Part shown: positions 1 to 7,780 of the stretch, piece by piece
Position numbering within the stretch: position 1 is the first letter of the stretch
How the letters are laid out: the number at the start of each line of letters is the position of its first letter
Origin: Bacteroidota bacterium
GTDB taxonomy: Bacteria > Bacteroidota > Bacteroidia > Bacteroidales > Paludibacteraceae
Assembly (NCBI GenBank): GCA_021779195.1
Contig: JAJYBB010000030.1
Location: forward strand, 1-34,057
DNA length: 34,057 bases
Direction of reading: 5' to 3'
Translations under genes and position numbers: made by a program
The notes under the pieces: generated by a model
The model's database searches: none
The model's input: the letters and a program-made list of their open reading frames with translations, nothing else
Told to the model about the DNA's origin: nothing

Positions 1-424
1 GACGCACGCAAAATGCTACAAAATCGTTGACAGTAACAGAATTATCTTGAACGGTAGGATAAAAGCGGGTGAAAGTTATGGCATTGCTTGTCGCTTTGTC
101 TTTGTAATTAATATTACTTCCTTTGTCTACCCAGTTGGTGCTAAAATAGCCATCCGTACCTGTCGAAAATGTTGCTAATTGACCTGTTGTCCCTAAACCA
201 AAAGGCCAGGTTATTAAAGAAATCGTATCCACTTCAATGGCATTCGAACTGCCGGGCATAAAATTCTGCTTACCAGTTACAGGTATTGCAGATGCTTTTT
301 TTGAGTCAATCTTTTTAAATTCAGTCGAAGATTGACTTCCGAATGAAGCAAATTGAGCCCAAATTCCCAGTGGGATAAGCCATAGGATTTCTAACATAAA
401 ACCTTGCTTGAAATATTTTCTCAT
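1..424 (-). CDS. Exported protein, N-terminal part, truncated by left edge
   Basis: An open frame starts at ATG 424-422 and stays open for 141 codons to base 2, so only the N-terminus is present. It begins MRKYFKQGFMLEILWLIPLG followed by IWAQ, a basic and hydrophobic signal peptide. The mature part (about residues 25-141) is rich in Thr, Ser, Asn and aromatics (for example LITWPFGLGTTGQ and TDGYFSTNWVDKGSN), which looks like a secreted beta-sandwich domain. It lies 53 bp downstream of the GH3 gene in the same direction, so it is probably the next cistron of the pectin operon. Similar N-terminal modules precede catalytic domains in some secreted Bacteroidota pectin enzymes, but that comparison is from memory. 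No catalytic domain is visible and I do not assign a function. Confidence 0.72.
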   Translation of the reverse strand, partial: MRKYFKQGFMLEILWLIPLGIWAQFASFGSQSSTEFKKIDSKKASAIPVTGKQNFMPGSSNAIEVDTISLITWPFGLGTTGQLATFSTGTDGYFSTNWVDKGSNINYKDKATSNAITFTRFYPTVQDNSVTVNDFVAFCVR

Positions 425-477
425 AATATGTATTATTTAATTGATTTAATAGGTTGCATTCAGCTTATAATATCAAG

Positions 478-3400
478 CTATTCAATAAGACTTATTAATG
501 AGGTTTTTACAAGATTTTCTGCCGTTAATCGGACAACATAAACTCCAGAATTCATTTTTTCTGTTCTTGCATCAACCTTTGTAAAGTTTTGACCATACAC
601 ATTTTTGAATGTCAACGTTTTGAACAGACAACCATCTGTTGAGTAAATGTCGATTTTCACATCAGATTGCTGCGGTAAAGTATATTTAATGAAGAAAGAT
701 GATTTGCCCGGATTAGGGTACACGCTAAACTCAGCATCCGAATTTGAATTTTTAACATCAATATTATTTGTAACCATTTGAGGTTTGAATGAAAACCAAT
801 TCAAGCGTGAACTTGTCGTGGTTGAGGTTCCTTTAAATACCAGATAGATATCGTGAATACCTGTTATTGAGTTAAGATTACATGAGTCGGTAATGTAATT
901 TGAAATACTCCCGGTGTTACTTAGGTTTGCCGTGCCGGCAACAAAACCTGATAAACTATCCAACACAATGCTAATGCTGCTATTATTGATGACCGAAGCT
1001 TGCCGTACTTTGAATTGAAACGCTCCTTTGTCGAAATTAAAGTTCTTGTAAACCACATTGCTGTTGTTTACCAATGAATCGATACAAAGTCCGCCTTCGC
1101 TGCAAGCTTTTAGCATTACAGTTGCAGTTTTATTCTCATAATCTTCAGCCTCAATTTGCATATACGGATTTTGGCGATAAGTAGTTGAAACTGTCCCGGC
1201 GGTAGCGATGATCGTTGAATTCAATCGAAGATCTTGCGACGAACTTCCCACAGATAGATTCACCAAGCCATCTTCAACTTTAAATGAACGACTGACAATA
1301 TCGTAGTATTGTAAATCGTCGTATTTCAATCTAAAACTAACGGTTTTTGTTTCGCCTGGTTGGAGTGATATACGTGAGAATCCTTCTAATTGTTTGATGG
1401 GGCGTACCATTTTCGTAGAGGGGAAATTAATATATAACTGAGCAACTTCATCGCCCGCTCTTGAACCTGTATTGGTAATATCGGCTGTAACATCAATTGT
1501 GTTTCCTGCACTCAATGATGGTGCACTTATTTTCAGATTGCTGTAACTAAAGGTGGTATAGCTCAATCCATATCCGAATGGGTAAAGCGGAGTGCCATTA
1601 AAATACATGTAGGTACGGTTGTTTTGAATGTTGTAATCGAATTTCGAAGGTATATCGTTTACAGATTTATACCAGGTGGATGCTAATTTTCCTCCCGGGT
1701 TATAATCGCCAAAAAGCACATCGGCTATGGCGGTTCCTTGAGCTTGTCCATCGTACCAGACGGTCAGAATTGCAGGCAAATTATCTTGCTCCCAATTTAC
1801 AGCCAGTGAAAATGCATTTATAAGGACAAGAGCAGTATTTGGATTTGCCTGATAAACAGCTTGGATTAATTGGTCTTGTGCTCCGGGCAAGCCTATGGTT
1901 GAGCGGTCGGCACCTTCACCTCCGGTACTCATGTCAGTCCCGCATGTCAATACAACAACTTGAGCTTTTTTTGCAATTGCCACAGCAGCATCAATGTCAG
2001 CTTGCGAAGCAGGTCCGTTTACGCTTGTTCCAAATGCGTAATATATCGTTTTATTCCCATTTGTATAACTGTCTGGAGTTATTGAGCCAGTAGCGCTATT
2101 ATAAAATTTGAACCAATTCAGATTAAACAGATACCCTGAAGTTGCACCTGTAAATTTTAAATATATTTTATGCTTACCACTCAACCCGCTCACATTGCCT
2201 GATACAGTAGTCCATACTTGCCATCCTCCTGTACCTGCTACCGAAGCAGTACCAACAACTGTTCCGGAGGTTGGGTTGTCAATTAATATTTGAATAGTTC
2301 CACCTGCTGAATTGCTTGCCACACGAAAATCAACTTTGTTGATATTACTTGCAAAATAAATTGAGTCATATCCTGCATAAGAATTATTTTTGATATAGCC
2401 AATCTCAGAACCCCCTTCACCACAGGCTTCCGTTTTAGGTCCACCCGAAAGAGTTGTGGCAGTTTCTGCTTCAATAGTCCCATCGGAAACATCAATGCCC
2501 ATTTTGGTGGCAATGCCCTGAAATGGACTGATACTTACAGCTGGAGAACCGCTATAATCGCCTAAAGAAACTGCTTTGGCATTTGGACCGATCACGGCAA
2601 TCGACTTAATGGTATCATTTCGAAGAGGTAAAAATGAATGTTGATTTTTAAGTAATACAATTGCCTCTTGTGCGGCTTTTAAAGCCAACTCGCGGTTTGC
2701 CTGGCAATCTAATCTGCTTGAAGGAATTGATGTATACGAAACGGAAGACGGAGCGTCAAACTCGCCTAATAAAAATCGAGCTTTAAACACCCGCACCAAA
2801 GCAGAGTCAAGATTCGCTTCATTGAGCAATCCTTTTGATATGGCATCGTTTGTATAGTTTTGGTAAGTATACTGACAGTTCAAATCGGTACCACTTCGAA
2901 GTGATACCACTGTTGCATCGGTCAATGTAGGTACATATTTATGATTGACACAGACATCTGAAACAGCATCACAATCCGATACTACAAAACCATTAAAACC
3001 CCATTCTTTACGAAGAATATTGGTTAACAATGTGCGATTGGCAGGACAAGGGACGCCATTTACAGCATTGTAGGCACTCATTATGGAATAAACTTTTCCT
3101 TCTTGAACGCAAGCTTTAAAAACCGGTAAATAATATTCCCGAAGGCTGCGTTCATCAACATTGGAAGAGGTGCTTGTTCGTCCTTGTTCTACGTTGTTAC
3201 AGGCAAAATGTTTGGCTGTTGCTACCGTTTTAAGGTATTTGGGATCATTCCCCTGCATTCCCCGAATATAATTCACGGCTAAACGTGAAGCCAGGTAAGT
3301 GTCTTCACCTAAATTTTCTTCTTCGCGACCCCAGCGTGGGTCTCTATCCATATTAACTACCGGACACCAATATGTCAACCCTTGTCCACTGATATTGTTT

Positions 3401-3750
3401 CTTACCCGCGCTTCGTCTGAAATTACAGTGGCAATATTAAAAATCAATGTACTATCCCAGGTTGCTGCTAATCCGTATGGTTGTGGGAATGAGGTTGCTA
3501 ACCCTTGACGGGCAACGCCGTGCAATCCTTCATTCCAATAATTGTAACTTTTTATTCCTAAACGGCTAATAGCAACCGATTTATGACCAAGTTGCGATAT
3601 TTTTTCAGACAATGTCATTTTCGAAATCAAATCTTTTACTCTTGTATCGATAGGCAACGTGGTATCGAGGTATGGATCTACGGCTTTGACCGAAATTAAG
3701 TTAAAAGTAAATATGGAAAAAAGCAAAAGAAGTTTGTTTGTTCGTTTCAT
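478..3750 (-). CDS. GH3 beta-xylosidase-type glycosidase with two CBM6-like domains and T9SS tail
   Basis: This is an exported family 3 glycoside hydrolase of 1090 aa. The ATG at 3750 is preferred because it gives the signal peptide MKRTNKLLLLFSIFTFNLIS; the frame can be extended to a TTG at 3807. The N-terminal barrel spans about residues 25-330, with the WNEGLHG motif near 72 that is typical of the xylosidase/arabinofuranosidase clade, KHF near 180 and the nucleophile Asp259 in VVSDCDAV. The second GH3 domain (about 355-720) is split by a CBM6-like insert at about 424-551 (EAETATTLSGGPKTEACGEGG). The EGADR motif near 612 is present. A fibronectin-like domain follows, then a second CBM6-like domain (from QIEAEDYENK) and a T9SS type A tail (FSVYPNPGKSSFFIKY). 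It should remove terminal beta-xylose, or possibly arabinose or glucose, from side chains. In a pectin locus xylogalacturonan is a plausible target. The GH3 family is firm; the substrate is inferred. Confidence 0.93.
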   Translation of the reverse strand: MKRTNKLLLLFSIFTFNLISVKAVDPYLDTTLPIDTRVKDLISKMTLSEKISQLGHKSVAISRLGIKSYNYWNEGLHGVARQGLATSFPQPYGLAATWDSTLIFNIATVISDEARVRNNISGQGLTYWCPVVNMDRDPRWGREEENLGEDTYLASRLAVNYIRGMQGNDPKYLKTVATAKHFACNNVEQGRTSTSSNVDERSLREYYLPVFKACVQEGKVYSIMSAYNAVNGVPCPANRTLLTNILRKEWGFNGFVVSDCDAVSDVCVNHKYVPTLTDATVVSLRSGTDLNCQYTYQNYTNDAISKGLLNEANLDSALVRVFKARFLLGEFDAPSSVSYTSIPSSRLDCQANRELALKAAQEAIVLLKNQHSFLPLRNDTIKSIAVIGPNAKAVSLGDYSGSPAVSISPFQGIATKMGIDVSDGTIEAETATTLSGGPKTEACGEGGSEIGYIKNNSYAGYDSIYFASNINKVDFRVASNSAGGTIQILIDNPTSGTVVGTASVAGTGGWQVWTTVSGNVSGLSGKHKIYLKFTGATSGYLFNLNWFKFYNSATGSITPDSYTNGNKTIYYAFGTSVNGPASQADIDAAVAIAKKAQVVVLTCGTDMSTGGEGADRSTIGLPGAQDQLIQAVYQANPNTALVLINAFSLAVNWEQDNLPAILTVWYDGQAQGTAIADVLFGDYNPGGKLASTWYKSVNDIPSKFDYNIQNNRTYMYFNGTPLYPFGYGLSYTTFSYSNLKISAPSLSAGNTIDVTADITNTGSRAGDEVAQLYINFPSTKMVRPIKQLEGFSRISLQPGETKTVSFRLKYDDLQYYDIVSRSFKVEDGLVNLSVGSSSQDLRLNSTIIATAGTVSTTYRQNPYMQIEAEDYENKTATVMLKACSEGGLCIDSLVNNSNVVYKNFNFDKGAFQFKVRQASVINNSSISIVLDSLSGFVAGTANLSNTGSISNYITDSCNLNSITGIHDIYLVFKGTSTTTSSRLNWFSFKPQMVTNNIDVKNSNSDAEFSVYPNPGKSSFFIKYTLPQQSDVKIDIYSTDGCLFKTLTFKNVYGQNFTKVDARTEKMNSGVYVVRLTAENLVKTSLISLIE

Positions 3751-3830
3751 AATATTAATAAAATAATAGAGTTGCAATTTTGTTTTGTTTTTAAAAGCCA
3801 CTTCCAAAAAGTTATCAAATATTTTAGTGT

Positions 3831-4808
3831 TTAAAATGCTTTTCTTAAAAACTGTAGCATATATTTATAAGTCAGGTCGTACCATGGATGAAAGAACCAA
3901 AACGAGTGAGGTGTATCAGGAATGGTATACGATTTTGTGTAAATCCCGTTTTGATGCAAAATGTCCATCATTTCGTCCTTCCCTGCATGGAATCGGGGAA
4001 TTGAACTTGTAATAAAAATGATTGGTATTGAATGTTTATCGACATAAAATGCCGCTGAAGCCTGTTTCCAGATTAAGGGAATATGATCGAATGTACCACC
4101 CAGCCATAAAACATCCGCAGAATTAGGTTTTCGGGGATTGTTCAACGAATTTGGGGCTAAAAAATCAACTACTCCATCGATATCAATGACTGCCTGAACT
4201 GTTGAAGTGCATGTTGGTCGATCCGATAAATTTTCGAAAATTTGATTAGAGTTTGACATCCCGACCAATGCAGCCAATTGACCACCAGCCGATTCACCTT
4301 CGATAGCAACTTTTGATGTATCAATGCCGTATTTTTTTGCATGAACTTTCAACCACCTGATAGCTGATTTTATATCAAATACAGCTGCTGGATATTTTGC
4401 CTCGTTCGATAGCCGGTATTCAACTGCCACCGAGACATATCCATTCAATGCAATTTGTTGTGCCATAGGTCCTTCCATAGATTTATCGCCCGAGAGCCAA
4501 CCTCCTCCATGAATCATAACTAAGGCGGGGTAAACACCCTGTTTTGCTGGTCTGTAAATATCTAAATGCAGTGCTCGAGATCCATTTTCATTCGATATTG
4601 ATTTATAAATTATATTTTTTTCCATTTTCAAATCGGGACTTGCAATGGCTTTTGCGATTTTTATTTTCGGATACTTTTTCTTTAATTTCATATAAGTCTG
4701 ATAAACAGTATATGATGTATCTTTCTTTATTGGTTGAGAAAATACATTCAAGCTGTGAAATAAAAGAAAGACCATAAAAATTAACGATAATAGTGTTGAA
4801 TTTTTCAT
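3831..4808 (-). CDS. Exported alpha/beta-hydrolase carbohydrate esterase
   Basis: The protein has 325 aa starting at ATG 4808, with a signal peptide of about 24 residues (MKNSTLLSLIFMVFLLFHSL). It has the oxyanion-hole motif HGGGW (100-104), the nucleophile elbow GESAGG with Ser173, and the C-terminal catalytic His301 in DTPHSFW. The acid residue is not in a textbook motif; Asp278 in AGKDEM is a candidate. This layout matches BD-FAE/acetyl-esterase-like alpha/beta hydrolases. Its place between the CE8 and GH3 genes suggests it removes acetyl (or feruloyl) groups from pectin or its xylose-bearing side chains so that the other enzymes can act. It is probably periplasmic, since it has no T9SS tail. 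The gap to the upstream CE8 gene is 164 bp, the longest in the operon, so a separate internal promoter is possible. The fold is confident; the ester specificity is not. Confidence 0.85.
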   Translation of the reverse strand: MKNSTLLSLIFMVFLLFHSLNVFSQPIKKDTSYTVYQTYMKLKKKYPKIKIAKAIASPDLKMEKNIIYKSISNENGSRALHLDIYRPAKQGVYPALVMIHGGGWLSGDKSMEGPMAQQIALNGYVSVAVEYRLSNEAKYPAAVFDIKSAIRWLKVHAKKYGIDTSKVAIEGESAGGQLAALVGMSNSNQIFENLSDRPTCTSTVQAVIDIDGVVDFLAPNSLNNPRKPNSADVLWLGGTFDHIPLIWKQASAAFYVDKHSIPIIFITSSIPRFHAGKDEMMDILHQNGIYTKSYTIPDTPHSFWFFHPWYDLTYKYMLQFLRKAF

Positions 4809-4972
4809 CCTAAATGGAAGTTGTAATATTAGTTACTATATTTTTATGTACCGGAAATGGAAGTGTCATTTTAAATTTCTAACTATGCAAATATTATAAT
4901 AAGCATTTTATTTTCAATTGATCGTTTTGGAGCTTTGAGAATGAGTGTGTTTTTGAACTTTCGAAAGATGTT

Positions 4973-6022
4973 TCATCTGAATTTCAAAGGATTCCAATTA
5001 TCTTTACCTGATAATATATTTTTGATATTATATTGTTTTGCTTCTTTATCGCTCAGGGCACGCAAGCCTACCCACTTCGATCGGTGAGTCATTTCAGCTC
5101 CAGCACCTGAATTTTTATATTCGTATAAATGCAAATCGGAATTTGTGGCTGCATAATCCATTCTCCAAGTAGTATTCCATCCTAAAGGGTTAATATTCTT
5201 GCACATATCACAATATAACCAGGCAACCTTAGGGTACGCATGCCATGGACGACCCAATGCAATGCTTTGATGGTCATCTTCTTTTCTTGGACTATTTGTT
5301 TCAAATGTGATTTTACATTTGAAAAATACAAAGCCAAAAGGTTGATTTTGAGGAGTTGAAGGAGCTGTTATCCAACCACCCCCAAAACACTTTATTTCGC
5401 ATTCATCAAAAAATGCAATGCCAGCTCCATAAATAAAATCGGTACGACCCACTATAAGACAGTTTTGAAAATAACTTCTTGAACCTGCCGTCCACAAGTA
5501 AATGGTATCCTGATAACCTATAAAAGAACAATTGACAAACGTGTTTTTATCAGCACAAACAGTTATAGCAAGCGCTTGTCCTACCGGTCCGGCAGTATTT
5601 CTGAATGTAATATTTTCAGCTCTAAAACCATTTCCGTAAACAGTAATTGTCGCTGACGTGCGGATATTTAATCCTGTCCATTTTGCCGCATCTTCAGCAG
5701 GACATTTATTATTAAGTCCGTCCTTGCAATCGTAAATATGATAACTAATGACGGTTTTGTCGCGGTTTTCGCCCAAAAAGGTAATATTTTGTTTGTCCTC
5801 AGGTACTATTAATTTTTCAGTTTGGTACTCTCCGTTTTTAATCAGTATTATCGTTCTTTTCTTCTGATTCGGTTTTACGGCATCGATTGCATCTTGAATT
5901 TTTGTAAAGTTACCGCTCCCATCCAAAGCCACAGTAAATGTTACATCATTTGTTTTTGTAGCATTTGCTGCCAATGCGAAAGTAATGAGTAGAAAAATTT
6001 GGATCGTATATTTTCGTTTCAT
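4973..6022 (-). CDS. CE8 pectin methylesterase
   Basis: This family CE8 pectinesterase (349 aa) removes methyl esters from homogalacturonan, exposing it to lyase and polygalacturonase. The ATG at 6022 is chosen because MKRKYTIQIFLLITFALAANA is a good signal peptide; the frame extends to a TTG at 6040. The fold is a right-handed beta-helix. All family landmarks are present (numbering from ATG 6022): GQALAI near 148, YQDTIYL with the acid/base Asp172, GRTDFIYGAG with the nucleophile Asp195, and ALGRPW with Arg258. The length is normal for a single-domain bacterial CE8. There is no lipobox or T9SS tail, so a periplasmic location is likely. It lies 35 bp after the GH28 stop codon and is surely co-transcribed with it. 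Confidence 0.96.
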   Translation of the reverse strand: MKRKYTIQIFLLITFALAANATKTNDVTFTVALDGSGNFTKIQDAIDAVKPNQKKRTIILIKNGEYQTEKLIVPEDKQNITFLGENRDKTVISYHIYDCKDGLNNKCPAEDAAKWTGLNIRTSATITVYGNGFRAENITFRNTAGPVGQALAITVCADKNTFVNCSFIGYQDTIYLWTAGSRSYFQNCLIVGRTDFIYGAGIAFFDECEIKCFGGGWITAPSTPQNQPFGFVFFKCKITFETNSPRKEDDHQSIALGRPWHAYPKVAWLYCDMCKNINPLGWNTTWRMDYAATNSDLHLYEYKNSGAGAEMTHRSKWVGLRALSDKEAKQYNIKNILSGKDNWNPLKFR

Positions 6023-6057
6023 GAGCAAAAAAAGAATCAATATATTAATGAATTAAA

Positions 6058-7692
6058 CTATTTTACAGATGCTTCCATTGGTTGGATGTAGATATTTTTC
6101 GAGTCAGATCCTGAAATTTGAACGGGTGATTTTAAATTAGCAGGAAAAGTAAAATGATCGGATTTAAAATTCTTAACATTATCTAATTTAAGAGCAGGTC
6201 CCGACTGGGGAACAATTTGAACATTTTTAAAATTTACTCCGTTCGATTCAACGATTTCAGCTCCAGTTCGCGATGTGATGCACGTGTTTTCAACTTTGAT
6301 ATTGCTGATATTCATTTCGGGCAATCCATTAAAAAACATTGCTCTGCCGGCATTTACTGATATGATGTTGTCAACGAAGATATTTCGAAAAATAGGTGTT
6401 GCTTCTGAAACGGAAGGAATTTCGGTAGTCGGTTTTTCCACCGAACTTTCGTCGGCAGTTTCAGTTGCCGATTTTCCACCATAATACAAATCGAATAAAA
6501 ACGAATCGGTTACAATATCATACATGCTGATGTTCTTTACAAAAATATTCTCAACGATTCCTCCTCTACCCCTATTACTTTTAAATCGAAGACCGACATC
6601 AGTGCCCATAAACTGACAGTTGGTAACCGATACATTTCGTACACCACCCGACATTTCACTCCCAACCACAAATCCTCCGTGTGCCTTAAAAACCTTGCAA
6701 TTGTCTACAATTACATTTTCTGATGGTTTTGCCCGAAGACGTCCTTCTTCATCTTTGCCTGATTTCAAACAGATGGCATCATCGCCCACATCAAATGAAG
6801 AATTGACTATTAAAGTATTTTTGCAAGATTCCAAATCAATGCCATCTCCGTTTTGTGCGTATGCAGGATTTTTTACCGTAATGCCATCGATAATAAGATT
6901 TTCACACAATAGAGGATGAATATTCCAACTCGGAGAATTTTCGAACAAAACGCCTTGTAACATTACATTTTTACAATCAACAAAGCTGATCATTACCGGA
7001 CGAAGAAAATCTTTGATCGAATCCCACTGATTATCATTTAATTGATTTTGAAGGTAATTAGGATTTTTATCAATCATCAATTCGGCTTTCAACGATTTTT
7101 GTGAAGGGAACCAATAATCTGGAGTTTTTAAAACGCCACCCGATCGAATGACAGATTTCCAAAAAGCATCTGTAACCTTTAATTTTTTCAAAGGACGCCA
7201 AACTTGTCCTGAACCGTTGATCGTACCTTGCCCGGTGATGGCAATATTTTGGAGATGCTGCCCCGAAATTGGTGATTGACAACGACGGGTTTCAGAACCT
7301 TCGTAAGAGGCTTTTACAAGCGGATATGCATTATAGTCGGTGGTAAAAATAACCAAAGCTCCTTTTTCTAAATGTAAATTTATATTCGAACGAAAAGTAA
7401 TGGGGCCTGTGTACCACACGCCGAACGGAACTATTAGTGTGCCACCTCCTTTATCTGAGAGAGTTTTCATTGCTTTTTCAAAAGCGAATGTGTTTAAAAA
7501 TACGCCGTTCCCAATACCGCCACAATCAGTTATTGAGATGCTGTTTTGCGGAAAAATCGGTTTTTGAACCTTTTCCATTTTAAACGGCAGATCTTTATAT
7601 AAATACTCGTACAGATAATTTTCTGCATAACAATTAATTGCAAGCAATAAAAAGGAAAGGATAGCAAACTTGGTTTTCATAAGCTGTTTCAT
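6058..7692 (-). CDS. GH28 polygalacturonase
   Basis: This family 28 hydrolase (544 aa) cleaves alpha-1,4-galacturonan or related pectin backbones. The start is ATG 7692 (MKQLMKTKFAILSFLLLAIN); a second ATG at 7680 also gives a good signal peptide. All four catalytic motifs are intact: NGDGID (281-286), GDDAICLKSG with Asp304/Asp305, HGGFVVGSEMSGG with His338, and RFKSNRGRGG with the substrate-binding RFK at 369-371. A Ser/Thr/Glu-rich loop at about 407-430 follows DLYYGG and probably lies on the surface. The length is typical of Bacteroidota GH28 enzymes, which often act as exo-enzymes or on rhamnogalacturonan oligosaccharides; the sequence alone does not settle endo versus exo. An 88 bp spacer with a perfect hairpin separates it from the upstream lipoprotein gene. 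Confidence 0.96.
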   Translation of the reverse strand: MKQLMKTKFAILSFLLLAINCYAENYLYEYLYKDLPFKMEKVQKPIFPQNSISITDCGGIGNGVFLNTFAFEKAMKTLSDKGGGTLIVPFGVWYTGPITFRSNINLHLEKGALVIFTTDYNAYPLVKASYEGSETRRCQSPISGQHLQNIAITGQGTINGSGQVWRPLKKLKVTDAFWKSVIRSGGVLKTPDYWFPSQKSLKAELMIDKNPNYLQNQLNDNQWDSIKDFLRPVMISFVDCKNVMLQGVLFENSPSWNIHPLLCENLIIDGITVKNPAYAQNGDGIDLESCKNTLIVNSSFDVGDDAICLKSGKDEEGRLRAKPSENVIVDNCKVFKAHGGFVVGSEMSGGVRNVSVTNCQFMGTDVGLRFKSNRGRGGIVENIFVKNISMYDIVTDSFLFDLYYGGKSATETADESSVEKPTTEIPSVSEATPIFRNIFVDNIISVNAGRAMFFNGLPEMNISNIKVENTCITSRTGAEIVESNGVNFKNVQIVPQSGPALKLDNVKNFKSDHFTFPANLKSPVQISGSDSKNIYIQPMEASVK

Positions 7693-7726
7693 TCAATTAT
7701 TCAAAAATTTAGTAAAAGGATATATA

Positions 7727-7751
7727 GGAGAACGATTTCAAATCGTTCTCC
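7727..7751. promoter_or_regulatory. Perfect 12-bp hairpin between binding-protein and enzyme genes
   Basis: GGAGAACGATTT and AAATCGTTCTCC form a perfect inverted repeat around a single base, in the 88 bp spacer between the SusE-position gene and GH28. In the minus-strand transcript the following bases are AT-rich but without a clean U-tract, so it is more likely an attenuator, a processing site or a 3'-end stabiliser than a full stop. Its position at the boundary of the transport/binding genes and the enzyme genes fits unequal expression within one operon. The structure is read directly; the role is inferred. Confidence 0.7.
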
Positions 7752-7780
7752 TTAATTAAAATTGATTTACAAATTACTGA

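Noticed and set aside
4809-4972. Internal promoter AATATTTG before the esterase gene (minus strand)
   Set aside because: It misses the leading TA of the consensus and has no paired -33 element, so it is not listed as a feature although the 164 bp gap leaves the possibility open.
6620-6919. 99-codon plus-strand frame in the GH28 gene
   Set aside because: It overlaps the catalytic motifs of GH28 on the opposite strand and shows no independent signals.
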